A stretch of DNA of 64,000 bases from Jackrogersella multiformis (Eukaryota > Ascomycota > Sordariomycetes > Xylariales > Hypoxylaceae), in NCBI GenBank assembly GCA_902806575.1, contig CADCXD010000004.1, forward strand, positions 558,001-622,000, read 5' to 3'. The translations under genes and the position numbers were made by a program. Under the pieces are notes generated by a model, which saw only the letters and a program-made list of their open reading frames with translations, did not search any database and was not told the DNA's origin. Shown here piece by piece: positions 32,059 to 44,447 of the stretch. The stretch's first letter is position 1; each line of letters starts with the position of its first letter.

Positions 32059-34095
32059 ATGGAGTCTACACAGCGATTTGTAGGGTACCCTCTTGCCCGA
32101 GAGGGTCCCAAGACTGTTTACACGCCAAATAATGACAAGAATCCTGCGCTCAGGGGATGGTCTTTAGTAATAGCGGCGAAGCTGTAAGTGACTATCTATC
32201 TCCGGCGCTCGCATGCCGTATGCTATGCCGTATGCCTTACGGTAACTCACACGAAATAGTGTCAATTATTCGCAGACCATCGCCCAGGCTACTTGGTCGA
32301 ATGCCCAGTTTGGATGCGCCAGAGACGTTCCTGGCCTACACCAATACGATTGGCGTCTCCAAGTACGTGCCGCCGATGAGCTGCCCGGTCCAATGTCAAG
32401 TAATTGACAAGTTGAACAGCCGATCGTAACACCGCTCGTGGCGGACGGTGCCGTCCAGAGCAAGCCGGAGATCACACCCGAGCTCTGCCAACCCCAGCCG
32501 GACAACCTGGGCGGCCGCTTTTATTCCGCCGCTGATTACCATGAGCTTTTCAAGTCCGGCAAGCTGACGCCGCTCGAAGTCGCCAAGGCCTTGCTCCCGC
32601 TGATATCCCGCGGTCAGAACCCGCCTGCCAAGTATGAATCAGCCTTCGCGGTCACGAAGGAGGACCTCGCGCTCGCCGCGGCCGAGAAGTCGACCGCACG
32701 ATATGCTGCCGGCCGACCCTTGAGTGTTCTCGACGGGGTGCCGATAGGAGTGAAGGATGACATGGATGTCGAAGGTTACGTCTCCCACATGGGAATGCCT
32801 TTTAACCCGTCGGACCCCTTCTTCACGCCAGCGACCGAGACGATCTGGCCGGTCGCGCAGCTGGAAGCGGCCGGCGCCGTCGTCATCGGCAAGCTCGCGA
32901 TGCACGAGCTCGGCTCGGACGTCAGCGGGTGCAATCCGCATTGGGGGACGCCGGTGAATTGGAACAATCCGCTGTATTACCCGGGCGGCTCGTCCTCCGG
33001 CGCGGGCTCGGCCCTCTCTGCCGGGCTGGTGCCTATCGCGGTCGGCACCGACGCGGGGGGAAGCATACGCGTGCCGGCGTCGTTCTGCGGCGCGTACGGG
33101 TTGAAGCCTACCCTCCATCGCACGTACACGATGAAGTCGTCGATCTGCGTTGTCGGTCCTATGGCCGCGACGGCTAACGATTTGGCTATCGCGTATCGTA
33201 TCAGTAAGTATATATATACCCGGTCGGGCCCCGGCTCATCCGCCTTCTCGCAGGTAAAAATATACGTACATCGTGAGCGCTAACTCTCGATGATGTAGTG
33301 GCGGTGCCTAACCCGGAAGATCCGATTCAGGGCTCGTTCGCGCCGTCCGTCCCGCCTAGCCCTGCGGCGAAGAAGACCATCGGCATCTACCGGGACTGGT
33401 TCGACCAGGCCTCCCCCGGCGTCCTAGATGCCACCAGGAAGGCGATCTCTTACTTCGCTGACGAGCTAGGCTACGAAGTCGTCGATATCACGATCCCCCA
33501 CCTCCTGGAAGGCCAGCTCGGACACAGCACGTGGGCGCTCACCGAGGGCATCGACCACCAGCGGTCGCGGGCGGCTAACCCGGCCAACGCGCTCGCGAGC
33601 CTCAACCACGGCAACCAGCTGCTGATGGCGGTCGGCGGGTGCACGTCCGCCGTCGACATGATCAAGGTCGGGCAGCTCCGCGCCCTGCACATGGAGCACC
33701 TCGCGTTCCTGTGGAAGAAGCACCCGGGCATGCTGATCATGACGCCGACGGTCCCCGAGGCCGGCTGGAAGATCCACCCCGGCGACCGCGCCTACGGGTT
33801 CAGCGACGGCAACGTGACGATCCGCAACATGATGTACATCTGGCTGGCGAACTCGACGGGCTGCCCCGCCGCCACCGCGCCCGTCGGATACGTAGACGCT
33901 GAGGTGGGCGAGGGTCAGCTGCCGGTCGGCTTGATGGCGATGGGGGAGTGGGGCGCCGAGGAGCAGCTCCTGGCTTGGGCGAAGGAGGCTGAGACGTACC
34001 TTAACGGCGTGCGCGAGGGCGGTCGGTATAGGCCGCGGGAGTGGGTTGATGCTGTCGAGATTTCCAAGAGCTCCGAGGAAGCGGAAACTGGGTGA
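32059..34095 (+). CDS. Amidase signature family enzyme, 602 aa
   Basis: Four exons: 32059-32183, 32260-32362, 32420-33203 and 33299-34095. All phases match, and the introns (76, 57 and 95 nt) have GTAAGT/GTACGT/GTAAGT donors. The start MESTQRFVGYPLAREGPKTV was found by extending the family's N-terminus upstream (TPNNDKNPALRGWSLVIAAK, then WSNAQFG). The Ser-cisSer-Lys catalytic triad is visible: Lys188 in GVPIGVKDD, the Gly-Gly-Ser motif PGGSSSGAG (Ser267-269) and the nucleophile Ser291 in GTDAGGSIRVPASFCGAYGLKP. Such enzymes hydrolyse amide or carbamate bonds. The substrate cannot be told. No signal peptide is seen, so it is probably cytosolic. It resembles large fungal amidases related to the acetamidase and glutamyl-tRNA amidotransferase subunit A superfamily. 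Confidence 0.88.
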
Positions 34096-37000
34096 ACTGA
34101 ACCGAAGGGAGCTCGACGATGGAATATATACCCAGGTACCGATATAAGGTGTCTGGTAACTGCTAAACATGGTTCATAGAAAGGGATAAGGCATAAGGCA
34201 TAAGGCCCGAGATGTATACTTGCTCTTAGATTGTGGGATTAATCCTACGGGTATAACCTAGGTACATTGGAAGAGGCTTGAGCCCCTATCACGAAGGTAG
34301 AAATAGGAGGGTGTCAGGTACGCACTCGGTACTCTTTCGTGCTGCAGCTTACAGCTTTATAATGATAGACATGAGGCCTAGGGTATCATTAAATTCAGGT
34401 TCGATTCCAACGGTACTATTTACGTCTCGCCGGTATCTCGCTTTGTGAGGATAATTTTGAGCTCTGTCCTTGCGATGGCTGGTTGTGTTAGGATTTGCTA
34501 TGTTAAAGTCGTTTGGGGTATGAGTGAAGTGAGTTAGTTAGCTATTTCGTATCGTGTCTTATGTGGATAGTAGGAGGATTCTCACTTCGTCGTTTGGCGC
34601 GGGCCGTTTGAAACTACACGGTAAGTAACCATTACCAAGTCGGAACACCAATTCGAAAACCATCTGATATTTTTACTCTTACGCTACGCAGGTAAAGAAA
34701 GGGTATCTCATACGCTTCACGAAATGCTAGCTCGAAGTAGTCGCGTCCACTGCTCGTACTCCCTGGCGGTAGTCGTTCATGTCTCGGCAACTTAGTTTGC
34801 GACGTGCTCTACGCAGAGGCTGAGGATCCTCATGAAGCAATCCTTTCCCGAACACATGCATGAGAAGCACGACTTGATCCATGTAGGCATGCCGGTCGCG
34901 GCGATGCTCCTGGGCGACTGTGGGACTACTGTCTGCAACCCCTAAACTACCTAGGTACTTAAGCCCGGCGGAATTTTACAGTGGGAAGAGTGCGATTTCC
35001 TCAACTCCGAGTGGCAATGTAGTGCTCCGAGATCTAATATCGAAAAAAAGGAGATAGGTATAGGAGATTATATCCGTTCTGCGATCCGTGAACGATCTAC
35101 GTATGGATAGAATACTCCTAGACCACATTCGAGCGGTCAACCTGACGTGGACAGTTAGCGACGTGACAAGTTCCGATAGAGTACTCGAGACGCGCGAGAA
35201 AGTAACGTCAGACATCTTGAATATCGTCCTTACTCGGGCACATTTAACGTTTGAGCGAGAAGCATCGTATACCATATTTAGTGACAGTTCGGATAAGCTA
35301 GAAAAAATAGTTCACGATGAGATCGGGTCAAGGTGCTATTTCAACTTTAACAATCATCACCTTGGTAATTTGTCTTGGTTTAATTTACGCCTATGACACC
35401 TGTATGATAACGGGATCGCGCATCACCGGTTGGAATGTTGGAATACATACGACAGTTCGCGGACTCCAGTATCCTGCACGGAGCATAACTCAATACTAAA
35501 TACTATGCCAAAAATTTGAACTTTCAAGAATATCCTCAACTCGTTTGATCCCTCGAATAAATCTACTTCATTATTTACTATCTTACCTAACCTAAAAAAA
35601 GTTTACGTATGTACATCTCAATTATCTCGGGAAAGCTACAGTCAATACTTGCTACAAACCTCCATCGGATGCTACATGATAATAGATTGGTCGACCTTTA
35701 TCAGCTTGGCAGTAAGAAAGGACGGGAATACATTTGATGAAGGTGCTCCAAGCTGTTACGAATTTGGATTCTCCTCGAATCAATAAGGCTTGCCCCGACA
35801 GTCATAAGAAAAAGGCCCACCTCGAACGCGACTCGGTCCTGCAATGTCACATCGCGGTCCGTTCGTAACAGATGCAACTTCGTCTAAACTTCTCACGAGG
35901 TTTTTTGAAAGCACATTACAGCTGATTTAACTATATTTGATGTATTATGTTATCGATTTCTTCCCAATTATATCTTCTAAGGCTATCTCCGAAGTGTTAA
36001 CATCTTGTGACCCAAGACGGAAATCCCGCTACCCAGTTATGTGCTTGCAATGTGCTATATGTGTTATACTACGTAGTATGTGATATGCTTCTTACACCTA
36101 GGTACTAATGATATACGGCAGCCTAGCTTCCTATTCGTCAATTTTGATATGCTATAGCTCTAGGTATATATTGTATATTACATAAACGTAACCGCACCTC
36201 GCTGACTTCAGCACTGAAGCCCCACCCTCCCCTTTCTTATGGCTTACCAATATGAAAATAGGTGGAGGTGTACGTAATTTTTAGAACTATTACGGCTTTG
36301 CGGTTTTAATTGACAATTTAAAATTCTTATGTTCTTGGACTAAAGCCGATTGATCTTTACGATACCGATTTTAGTACTCTTACCATATGCGATCCCGAGG
36401 ACGTCATTTAGGGGTTAATGTTAACACGCCTAGTTTTGATGGCTGGTATTATATCGATTTTGAAAACTGCAGCTCTTCTTGTTCGTCTATTCAGTTGTCA
36501 CCACCTACGCAACTCGCGTGAAGCAATTAACATCAGGCTTCGAAAGCTGCTCTTGAAGCCCTCGTGAGAATATGATCTTCATAGTAGCGATTCCCCGTTT
36601 TATTAGATGCTCGGCTAGCTGGTTAGGTTGACCATAGATGAATTAATTTTGATTCTTCAGGGTCTCGACGATTTCTGTATCTGATCGCGAAAACCGGGGT
36701 CGAGACCCTAGCATCTACACTAGTCTTTCACCCTGGCTCTTCGTTCGCGTCCAGTTAGTTGGTCGAGCGGCCCTCCAAGATGGTATTCTAGCCGTAGTAA
36801 GCATCTGACGCCATACGGTTTCGCCTCAAGTTAGCCTGTACCGAAGCCAAATCTCAGCCTCGACGGTCTCGAATGTACCAGCGAGATCGCGAGGTCAAAA
36901 ATATGATGGATTAGCACATCATAATCCTCCGTTAAGGCTCTTTCTCGCGTAGTAGAACTCGCTTGCTATCCTGTCTCGCCATCCTGTCTCGCCGTGTGGG

Positions 37001-37432
37001 GTTGAGTTTCATCGAGGTCGATCCTCCGGTATGTCTCCAACTCTGCCGGGCATGGTTCCACCCATACCAGCCATTGGCCTCGCAGACGCTTGTCGGATTC
37101 GGTCTCCCATTCTTGTCGAATTCTGCTAACCCCGTGAGCCTAAGCTAGCTGCGGTGGCCCCCACGCCGATCTAATAGGGGATCTCATAATTATTATCTCG
37201 GTAACACGCCCGAACGAGGTCGCAGCCGTGACAACGCCGGGCTCTTGGCGTGCAAAATCGCGGCGGTACTTGCTTGTCACATCGAGCAGATGACGACTGG
37301 CTCGGAAGCCCCTGGATATCTAAAACGTAAAACTTATTTGCCCGATCTTCCGGCTTTTTACTTCTTCCCCTTCCAACTTCGAGTCCGATCTCCACGGATT
37401 CCGATGCCTCAATTACCTCTCGTCGGCTCGAC
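34096..37432. other. 3.3-kb spacer with a short inverted-repeat element
   Basis: Short overlapping frames on both strands (34976-35396) look random. A 119-bp segment bounded by 10-bp inverted repeats lies at 35753-35871. G+C rises at 36480-37170 without a readable frame, so this may be old coding debris. No gene supported. Confidence 0.4.
35753..35871. mobile_element. 119-bp element with 10-bp inverted ends (MITE or solo mini-LTR)
   Basis: The ends CTGTTACGAA and TTCGTAACAG are perfect inverted repeats. No matching target-site duplication is seen. TGTTACG...CGTAACA ends also occur in some fungal LTRs, so a shrunken solo LTR is an alternative. A related but shorter segment with the same right flank (TAACAGATGC) occurs at 17857-17901. 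Confidence 0.35.
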
Positions 37433-38978
37433 ATGGGAGTTCAGCTTCTCCCTCAGGTAGTCGGCATTGCTATCGCGGTTCTCGCATGCTCATTCTTATG
37501 CCTGGCAGCTAGTTCCATCATGGTATGGCTGGTCTGGACGCATCACGAAAGAGATAGTTGTATGTTGCGCGTCGAAAGCCGCCTTCCCTACCTAGGTGCC
37601 GTTTCGACACTAGTTAACAGCGATGATTTATAGATGTCGCGCTACTCTCCTACTCCACGCTCTTGGGCACCGTCGCGAGCATCGTCCAGCAGCTTCACAC
37701 GTTCGTCTGGTGGAGAGATGTCAAGACGCAGCAGTACGAATACACCCTCAAACATCTTGGCAGCCCGGAGCTAGCCATCGCCGGAGCCTCGTTCGGCCTA
37801 GATCTTGTCCTCTTCTACATACGCAAGTTGATGACCCTCTAGCCGCGATTGACGCTGCTAACTATCGCGATAGAATACTACACATACAACGTAGAAGCGA
37901 TGCTTACCCTCTTCTGGGCCATCGCGCTCACCCATACCGTATTCAAATTCGTGCACCTGACAGCCTCCAGGCCCATCAGGCATAGGACTAGCCAGCTGGG
38001 AAAAATCGTGGCGGTTATTTTACCTGCCGTCCTTATGGGCCTCTTGCGTTTAGAAGCGGTACAGAGCTCGCACGTAGCATTTTTGGTGCTTGCCAACTTT
38101 AATAGTAAGCGTCCTCGTCTTCGTCTGGGGCTGGCTATGGTAACACGACATTAGTAATGATTAGCCTTGCGGTCGGCAGCATCCTTTTGATAGCGATTCT
38201 TATTAAGTATATATACACCCGGCGCCGGCTAGTCTCGTGGAACGCTCGCTACTTGTTTTCGCGAAGGTCGCGAGATTCGGGCGGAGACAGCATCGACGTG
38301 CTAGATCGGGGCGACGGCCGTCAGAGCATTTACGATCGCTGGCTAGTGCTCCGCTTCTCGATTGGCTTCGTCGTGTTGGCAACCTTCCAGCTGATCACGA
38401 TCCTGTCGGAGGTATCCCAGTTTAAGGCTCACACCAGGGAAGAATTAGGAGAATCGGCGAATCTATCAGCGGAGAAGGCTAAGACCGACTTCCTGAACTT
38501 CCTAGCAGGTGTTTCCACTAGTCTACTCGTAAGTCTACCTAGGCATCCTGGTATTCTCGCTATCGTCACAATGGTGTTTCACTCTGCTGAAGCTCAGCCT
38601 CTCCGATCCAGCCGTCCTTGCCGTAGGCCTTGTTGCCGCAGATCGTCCTCCTAACCAATGTCCCACTAACGCATAGGGTTGTAGGTCTTTATCGTTTTCG
38701 GGACGACACGCACATTTCGGACAACGATGTACAAGACGTTCGTGCCGAGGAGATTTCACAGGCAGCCGGCAGATGTAGAGTTTGCGTCGGCCCCCGTGAC
38801 CGGTCAGGATACTCGTGATGGGAGAGAATATAGTCAAGACTTCCAGGATATGTCGAACGAAAATCCCGCCGAAGTACGGTTGAAAAATGCATGCGGAGCA
38901 ACGGCTGCTACCGGGTTAAACGGTCAATATCCGGTCCTTCCAGCTGCTCAAAGTAGCAGGCTTCAGGCGACAGGTTAA
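37433..38978 (+). CDS. Multi-pass membrane protein, 404 aa, unrecognised
   Basis: Five exons: 37433-37559, 37634-37822, 37874-38104, 38155-38528 and 38685-38978, with consistent phases. The 51-nt intron 2 uses a GC donor (GCAAGT) with a CTAAC branch point. The protein has seven or eight hydrophobic segments: LPQVVGIAIAVLACSFLCLA, SYSTLLGTVASIVQQLHTFV, LAIAGASFGLDLVLFYI, MLTLFWAIALTHTVFKFV, IVAVILPAVLMGLL, MISLAVGSILLIAILI, FSIGFVVLATFQLITIL and FLAGVSTSLLVFIVFG. The last is followed by TTRTFRTTMYKTFVPRRF and a ~90-residue polar tail. Topology resembles a 7-TM protein with cytosolic tail, but no receptor signature is certain. Two introns carry the CCTAGG palindrome. Intron 4 (156 nt) is the least certain. 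Confidence 0.6.
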
Positions 38979-39710
38979 AGACGAGTCTTGATGAATCATC
39001 ATATTTTTGGTTTTCAATATTTGAGGATATGGATTATCATTAACGGGACCGGTTGCATTGGTCGGCTAAGAACTAAGCATCAAGATGGAAATGGAATACG
39101 GAGGCACATATGGAAAACGGAACATGGAAAGGGGCTGAACCTGTTGGGTGCGCTTGGGAATTTGGATGGATGATACCCATTTTGTTATTACCCATGATCA
39201 AGCATTTATGTATTGACTTCCTTTGATATAATTATAATTTACTTTATATTATTACTTTTTGTGATTGATTTCGTTTAACTAAGTGATTTTAATGAGGTTG
39301 TATAAATTTATATATCTATATCCCCTTAACTTTATATCCCACGGTTACCCCTTAATGCCCCTTAACAGCGTAAGGTTTATCTGTAAAATAGGTTAGGTAT
39401 TCTACGTTATAAAAAGTCGATTGATTAACAAGGAATATAAATATTATTGAATGAAGCAGGGGAAGAATATTGCAATAAAGTTAAAAGGTTCAAAAGTAAT
39501 ATTCCACAGAGAGTGATAAACGGGAGTATTTATTAAATTTAAATTAATTATATATAATTAACTAGGTACGCTCCTAAGCTTACTATCTTTTGACTTTAAG
39601 TTTGTTTCTAGTTAGAATATAGCTTATGAACTTCTAGCCTACGCTCGAGAATATATCTCCATACCTACCTAGGTAGGTGCCTAGCTTCACAGCATCGTCA
39701 TTTAGCTTCA
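38979..39710. other. Convergent spacer
   Basis: 3' ends of the membrane protein (plus) and phosphatase (minus) genes. A+T-rich, with a palindrome cluster at 39662-39680. No gene seen. Confidence 0.45.
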
Positions 39711-40382
39711 CTAAGTACGCTGAGAATCGGTACCCCTTCTCTCTCGACTTTCTGGTGTCTCGATCATTCTTTTAGTATCAAGGTCAAACTTGTAAGAGCG
39801 GTAGTTCAAGTCGCCACCCCAATCGTACGTAGAAGAATGCGATTCAACCCCCTCAAAATCGTCAGTGACCAGGTGAGCAGTCTGGGCGTGAGTCATGACT
39901 ACGATGTGAGAATCCTCGCCGGTGGTAGAAGCAAGGTTCATCAGCCATTCTCTGGCCGCGGTGCATTGCGCTTTTACCTTTTCTAGATCGTAAGTGTAGG
40001 CGCTGCCCGGATCGAGAACTTCCCACCCTTTTGGAATCGCGCTTAGGTCAATCTGAGCACCAAACTCCGCAAAAAGCTTCGAGGTATCTGACCCGGAGCC
40101 CGAGATAGGAGTCTCTACGTCCGTTAGCTCCGGAAGAAGAGTGATCGGAATCTTGGAAGCTACCCGGTCGAATGCGACCCGACAAGAGTAGATGCTGCAA
40201 CGCAAGGGTGAAGAGATTATATGCTTAACATGCTGCATGAAAGGGAACGTGTGAGTGGAGCAAAATTCAAGGCACTGCTGAAGTCCCCGCTCGGATAAGC
40301 CAGGGTCTTTAGTATTTTCGAATTCTGCAAGTACGTCGTTGTGCATGCGCTCGGCATGTCTGAAAACGTGAATAGTGGCCAT
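39711..40382 (-). CDS. Histidine phosphatase superfamily (phosphoglycerate-mutase-like), 223 aa
   Basis: A single exon from ATG at 40382 (MATIHVFRHAERMHNDVLAE). The first motif is Arg8-His9-Ala-Glu, the phospho-accepting loop of branch 1 histidine phosphatases, which is more often Arg-His-Gly-Glu. SERG (30-33), SSPLR with Arg61, an acidic residue region LPELTDVETP, and the second His in VVMTHAQTAHL (His165) complete the active site. Fungal relatives of this size act on small phosphorylated metabolites or have unknown substrates. No signal peptide, so probably cytosolic. The motif set is complete apart from the Gly-to-Ala change, so activity is plausible. Confidence 0.82.
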   Translation of the reverse strand: MATIHVFRHAERMHNDVLAEFENTKDPGLSERGLQQCLEFCSTHTFPFMQHVKHIISSPLRCSIYSCRVAFDRVASKIPITLLPELTDVETPISGSGSDTSKLFAEFGAQIDLSAIPKGWEVLDPGSAYTYDLEKVKAQCTAAREWLMNLASTTGEDSHIVVMTHAQTAHLVTDDFEGVESHSSTYDWGGDLNYRSYKFDLDTKRMIETPESRERRGTDSQRT

Positions 40383-41777
40383 GATGGATAGGTATTTTCT
40401 ATTGGATAAGAGTTAGGTAATTATCGATTTAAGTGACGAGGAAAATACTACGTTGCGGAGATGATGGTTATGGATACATATACTCGTTAGTTTTAGTATG
40501 TTATTGGTGACAATTGCATTGTAGGAGTTGTTCTCTTTGTGTAGACGTCGATCATGAGCATTGTAATGCCTCAGGGTTGTCCTCTCAACCCCTTTGTGAA
40601 TTTAAACATTGGCAGCTGGTTGAAAACACTTTTTATTACCTAATATTATACAATAGTATTAACAAGATAGCAGATCATCTTCAAGTCTAGGTTAGATAAA
40701 TGTTAGACCGGGCAAGAATGGCGTCAGATTAAATAGATCATATGTTCATAGCACGTAGGTAGGTATTACATTATCCAAACAGTTATTAGAGTGTTATCCC
40801 ATGCTTACCTAACCAGCACCTAACTTCAACCATGACGCTGATTGATTACTCGAATGATCAGCCAAGAGGATAGATTTTAAGACAATGTTATTAGTAATAT
40901 AATTACACGGTCTCCGTCGAGTCTAGCTCCATTTTGACCGAGCGTCCCGGGACCCGATTAAAGCCCTTTAAAAGCTTTTACGGTTTTAGCACTTGAGCGA
41001 CCCGTAGTAAGCGACGATGAGGCCGGTGATTGGTTACTGATCTAAATTCATCTTATCTGATCCGCTGATTAGATTCTTACACCCCATATTTTAAAGCTTA
41101 ATCCTGGAGCTTGCAGCCAATTAAGTACTACATAAGCTAAATGGCGTCAGCCTCTGTGCTAGTCTTGCACTATTAAGTCAACTATCCCTTAGATTACCTA
41201 CTCAAGTAATCTGTAAGAAAATGGGCTGTTATGGTTAACAGATAAATAGGCAGGGGATATCTCACCTCAGGATATGTAGCCATAATGTAGTAGCGCTAAC
41301 ATATTAACCCTGATATGGTCCGTTTATTTGACGCCATTCTGGTACCTGTAAGTGCCGAGGTAAGTATTTTTAACTTGTTATAGAAATGATTATCTGAAGA
41401 GTTAGAGTCGTTTGGTACACTAGCTTTACTAGTATTGTCTATATTTGGAATTATAAAACAAGCGACTTTATTATGACGCTTTTCAAACTTATTTAAAGCC
41501 AGCAATGAAATTTACCTTGGTACTTAGTTTACAAAAATTATCCTAATTTAACCCCTTGTTTAATGACAGGTATCTCTACCAGGGACTACGTTTGCCATTC
41601 CCACATTATCATGAATTTTCCGTCATGTTGGTTACTAGCTTATATCACAGACCGTAATCGGCACATTTGAAAAATGTTAGTAGTTAGCTACCTACCTACA
41701 TAGGAGGTAGGTATATAACATAATGTTATGAGTCCGAAAGCCATGAACAGTTTATTTCGCTCTACCCAGAGCGCACT
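40383..41777. other. Spacer upstream of phosphatase and arylsulfotransferase genes
   Basis: A divergent intergenic region of 1.4 kb. A+T-rich, short random frames only, with motif copies at 40756 and 41690-41715. No gene seen. Confidence 0.45.
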
Positions 41778-43520
41778 ATGATAATGAAGCCCAAGATGCG
41801 GCTCCCATTCTATCTAACATGTTTATTAACATGTTTTCAATCTTTGCCGGCTTCAGCACAAGATCACTCATGGCCTTGGCAGACATATAAGTCTAGTTCG
41901 GCAGAACCGTAAGTACTAGTCTCGTTTACTACCCAGCCTGTTCAAGATACCTTATAAGAATAACGTCAGAAACTATACAATTGCTTACCGTACTTGACAG
42001 CCCATCTCTGAACATAACTAAGACTGGTCCGACATCACCTGGTTACCTCCTCTTTGACCAGAACGGCGAATATGCGCACAACTACAGTCTGTTCATCATG
42101 TCCGACGACAACGAGCTCGTCTGGCAGAGCGTTATTGGCGACTACAGCGCTTTCAGGGCGCAAACCTTCGAAGGAAAACCAGTGTTGACCTTTTTCAACG
42201 GAATCTCCATGTCGGAGCCGTACGGCTGGGGTCATGGCATAATTCAGCTTCTCGACGAATCGTATACGAGTATTTATAACGTTTCGTTGACCGCGGCGGA
42301 GGAGAATTTTGTGACCATACCGGAACTCGATCCTAACCTTCTGATATCGTATCTCGACATGCACGAAGCAAGAATCACTGCTCAGGATACTATTCTGGTT
42401 ACGGTGTACAACGTCACCAGATACGACCTGAGTTCGGTTGGCGGTCCGGAAGACGGTTGGGTAGCCGACTCTCTGTTTTATGAGCTGAATGTCAAGACCA
42501 ACGAGATCCTCTTTAAGTGGAGTGCCCTAAGCCATGTCGACCAGATTCCCATCTCGGATGCCCTGCAGTTTTATCCCATTGCAGACTACGGGAGGAACCA
42601 ATCTCTTCCTTACGGGTACTTCCATATCAACTCGATCGACAAATTTGAAGATGGATCGTACCTGATTTCTTCGCGATTCTACTGTTCCATTTTTAAAATT
42701 TCGAAGGATGGATCGGTGGAATGGACTCTGCAAGTAAGACCAACCCATTTTTCTAGCCTACTGTACCTACGTCCTATCGCGTATCTGCAAAGCTTCGAGC
42801 TCTGGAATTTGATCTAACGAAGCAAAGGGCGATTCCGGTGGTGATTTTGAGCTCGACGGTGACATATCCTTTTGTTATCAGCACGACGCCAGAATTCGGC
42901 ACGAGTCGGGGGATACTGTCCAGATTAGCATCTTCGACAACGCCAACTCGAACGTCGTATCTGGGGTGGATCAGACCCAAGGCATATTTGTGACCCTCAA
43001 CACGGAAACTAAGAAGGCCACGATAGACAAGACGTTCATCGATCCTCTAGACCCGATCTATGCCCATTCGCAGGGAAACCTGCAGCTGTTAGACGACGGA
43101 CATGTAATCATGGGATACGGATCTACCCCTAAGATTCGGGAGTTCAGCGCGGACGGTTCCGCCGTGATGACCGCCCAGTTCGGAACGGGCGATTCGAAAA
43201 TATTCTCATATCGGGCCTATCGCCAGCCGTGGGTTGGCCGGCCCGCGACGCCGCCGGATGTCTTTGCTTGCGTAGACGAGGCAAGCAACACGACGAACGT
43301 ATATATGAGCTGGCTTGGTGCGACAGAGCACAAGTCTTGGAAGGTTCTTGCCGGGGCTAGTAATTGCAGTCTCGCTCTAGCTGCCCAGGTAGAAAAGACC
43401 GGGTTCGAGACTCTGACGAGCATACCAGGACGGGCTCCCTTGGTCCGAGTCGAGGCGCAAGGCCCGGGTCTCACCGCCTCTGGGATTTCACCTGTTGTCT
43501 TTGCTCAAAACTCCTGCTGA
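41778..43520 (+). CDS. Secreted arylsulfotransferase (ASST)-like protein, 518 aa
   Basis: Three exons: 41778-41908, 42001-42733 and 42828-43520, with introns of 92 and 94 nt and matching phases. The N-terminus MIMKPKMRLPFYLTCLLTCF continues QSLPASAQD, a signal peptide. PPSLNITKTGPTSPGYLLFD, YFHINSIDKFEDGSYLISSR, then GDSGGDFELDGDISFCYQHD and QGNLQLLDDGHVIMGYG follow the repeating pattern of the fungal arylsulfotransferase-2 beta-propeller family. Many Asn-x-Ser/Thr sites fit a secreted glycoprotein. Bacterial members move sulfate between phenols, while the function of fungal members is not established. The frame passes through GAATTCGGCACGAG (42894-42907), identical to a common cDNA adaptor, but remains family-like on both sides. 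Confidence 0.82.
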
Positions 43521-44447
43521 TTACCTATAGGCCAGAGTGTCATTTTGGGATATTTGGGATATAAATCACAGATTTGGGGCCATAATGAAGCATTTTAGAC
43601 CATACCATTCGCTGGGGTAAAATATAATCAGTATGGCGTAATAAGACGCAGCTACATATAAAGGGATATCGTTATTCATTTAATATCGATTAATTACCTA
43701 TAGAAGACCATAGAAGACATCATGGTGATATTTTAACCATGTTATGCATTCCAATAATAGGTATAGTACCATCACTCCGGGATTTTGGAAGTGTAAATAA
43801 ATGTTCTGAAGGCTGGAAAATACCCCTGAATGATCAGTCACATCCTAACCTGGTATATCGCAGGGTAATAACTTGTCTCGATCAGTTGGATAGATGAGAA
43901 GAAATACTAGGTACCTACCTACCTAGGGTATGTAGAGATGATAAACTCCCGAAAATCCCCGAAAGAAATACCAATAGGTAAAGATTGAATTCGTAGATGG
44001 TTCGTTGCATAGAGGGATCTAAGTCTAATCTAAGCTTTTGATACCTCGCTGATATCTGTTTGTCCAGCCTGAGAAGCAGCATTTCGCGTATCTAATAATT
44101 TATTTACAGTACCCTCGTGATGTCCAGCCATATTCCTGCAGAGTTTAAAAATGAAATTGGGAGTTAAGAAGGAGGAAAACGAATGTCGTGAAGTGAAAAG
44201 TTACAAGGGCGGCTCTGCTGCCCGCCCGAACTTCCAAGCTTAGCTTATCCTCGACGTCGACAATGCCACTCCTCGGGCCGGGATCCCGCAACGAACTCCG
44301 GCTTGATGCTTCTTCTTCTTCTTCTTCGCTAATCCCTACACCGCCGCCTCGCTCGCCCGCCCCGATACCTCTAGCGATCTTAGAGGATTTACTGATATTA
44401 ACAACTATCTGCCTGCTCCGCCTCCCTCGGGTCGTCCGCGCCGTCGC
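43521..44447. other. Convergent spacer
   Basis: Lies between the ends of the ASST-like (plus) and TmpA-like (minus) genes. Contains a motif cluster at 43908-43930 and a (TTC)n tract at 44309-44327. Confidence 0.45.
44309..44327. repeat. (TTC)n microsatellite
   Basis: About six uninterrupted CTT units. Confidence 0.8.

Noticed and set aside
34380..34430. GGTTCGATTCC resembling a tRNA B box
   Set aside because: Flanking sequence does not form a T stem or an acceptor stem.
42890..42910. GAATTCGGCACGAG, identical to a widely used cDNA-library adaptor, inside the ASST-like gene
   Set aside because: The frame and family-like sequence continue without a break on both sides (CYQHDARIRHESGDTVQ), and introns in the same gene show genomic origin. 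Probably coincidence rather than vector contamination. Reads spanning it would settle this.
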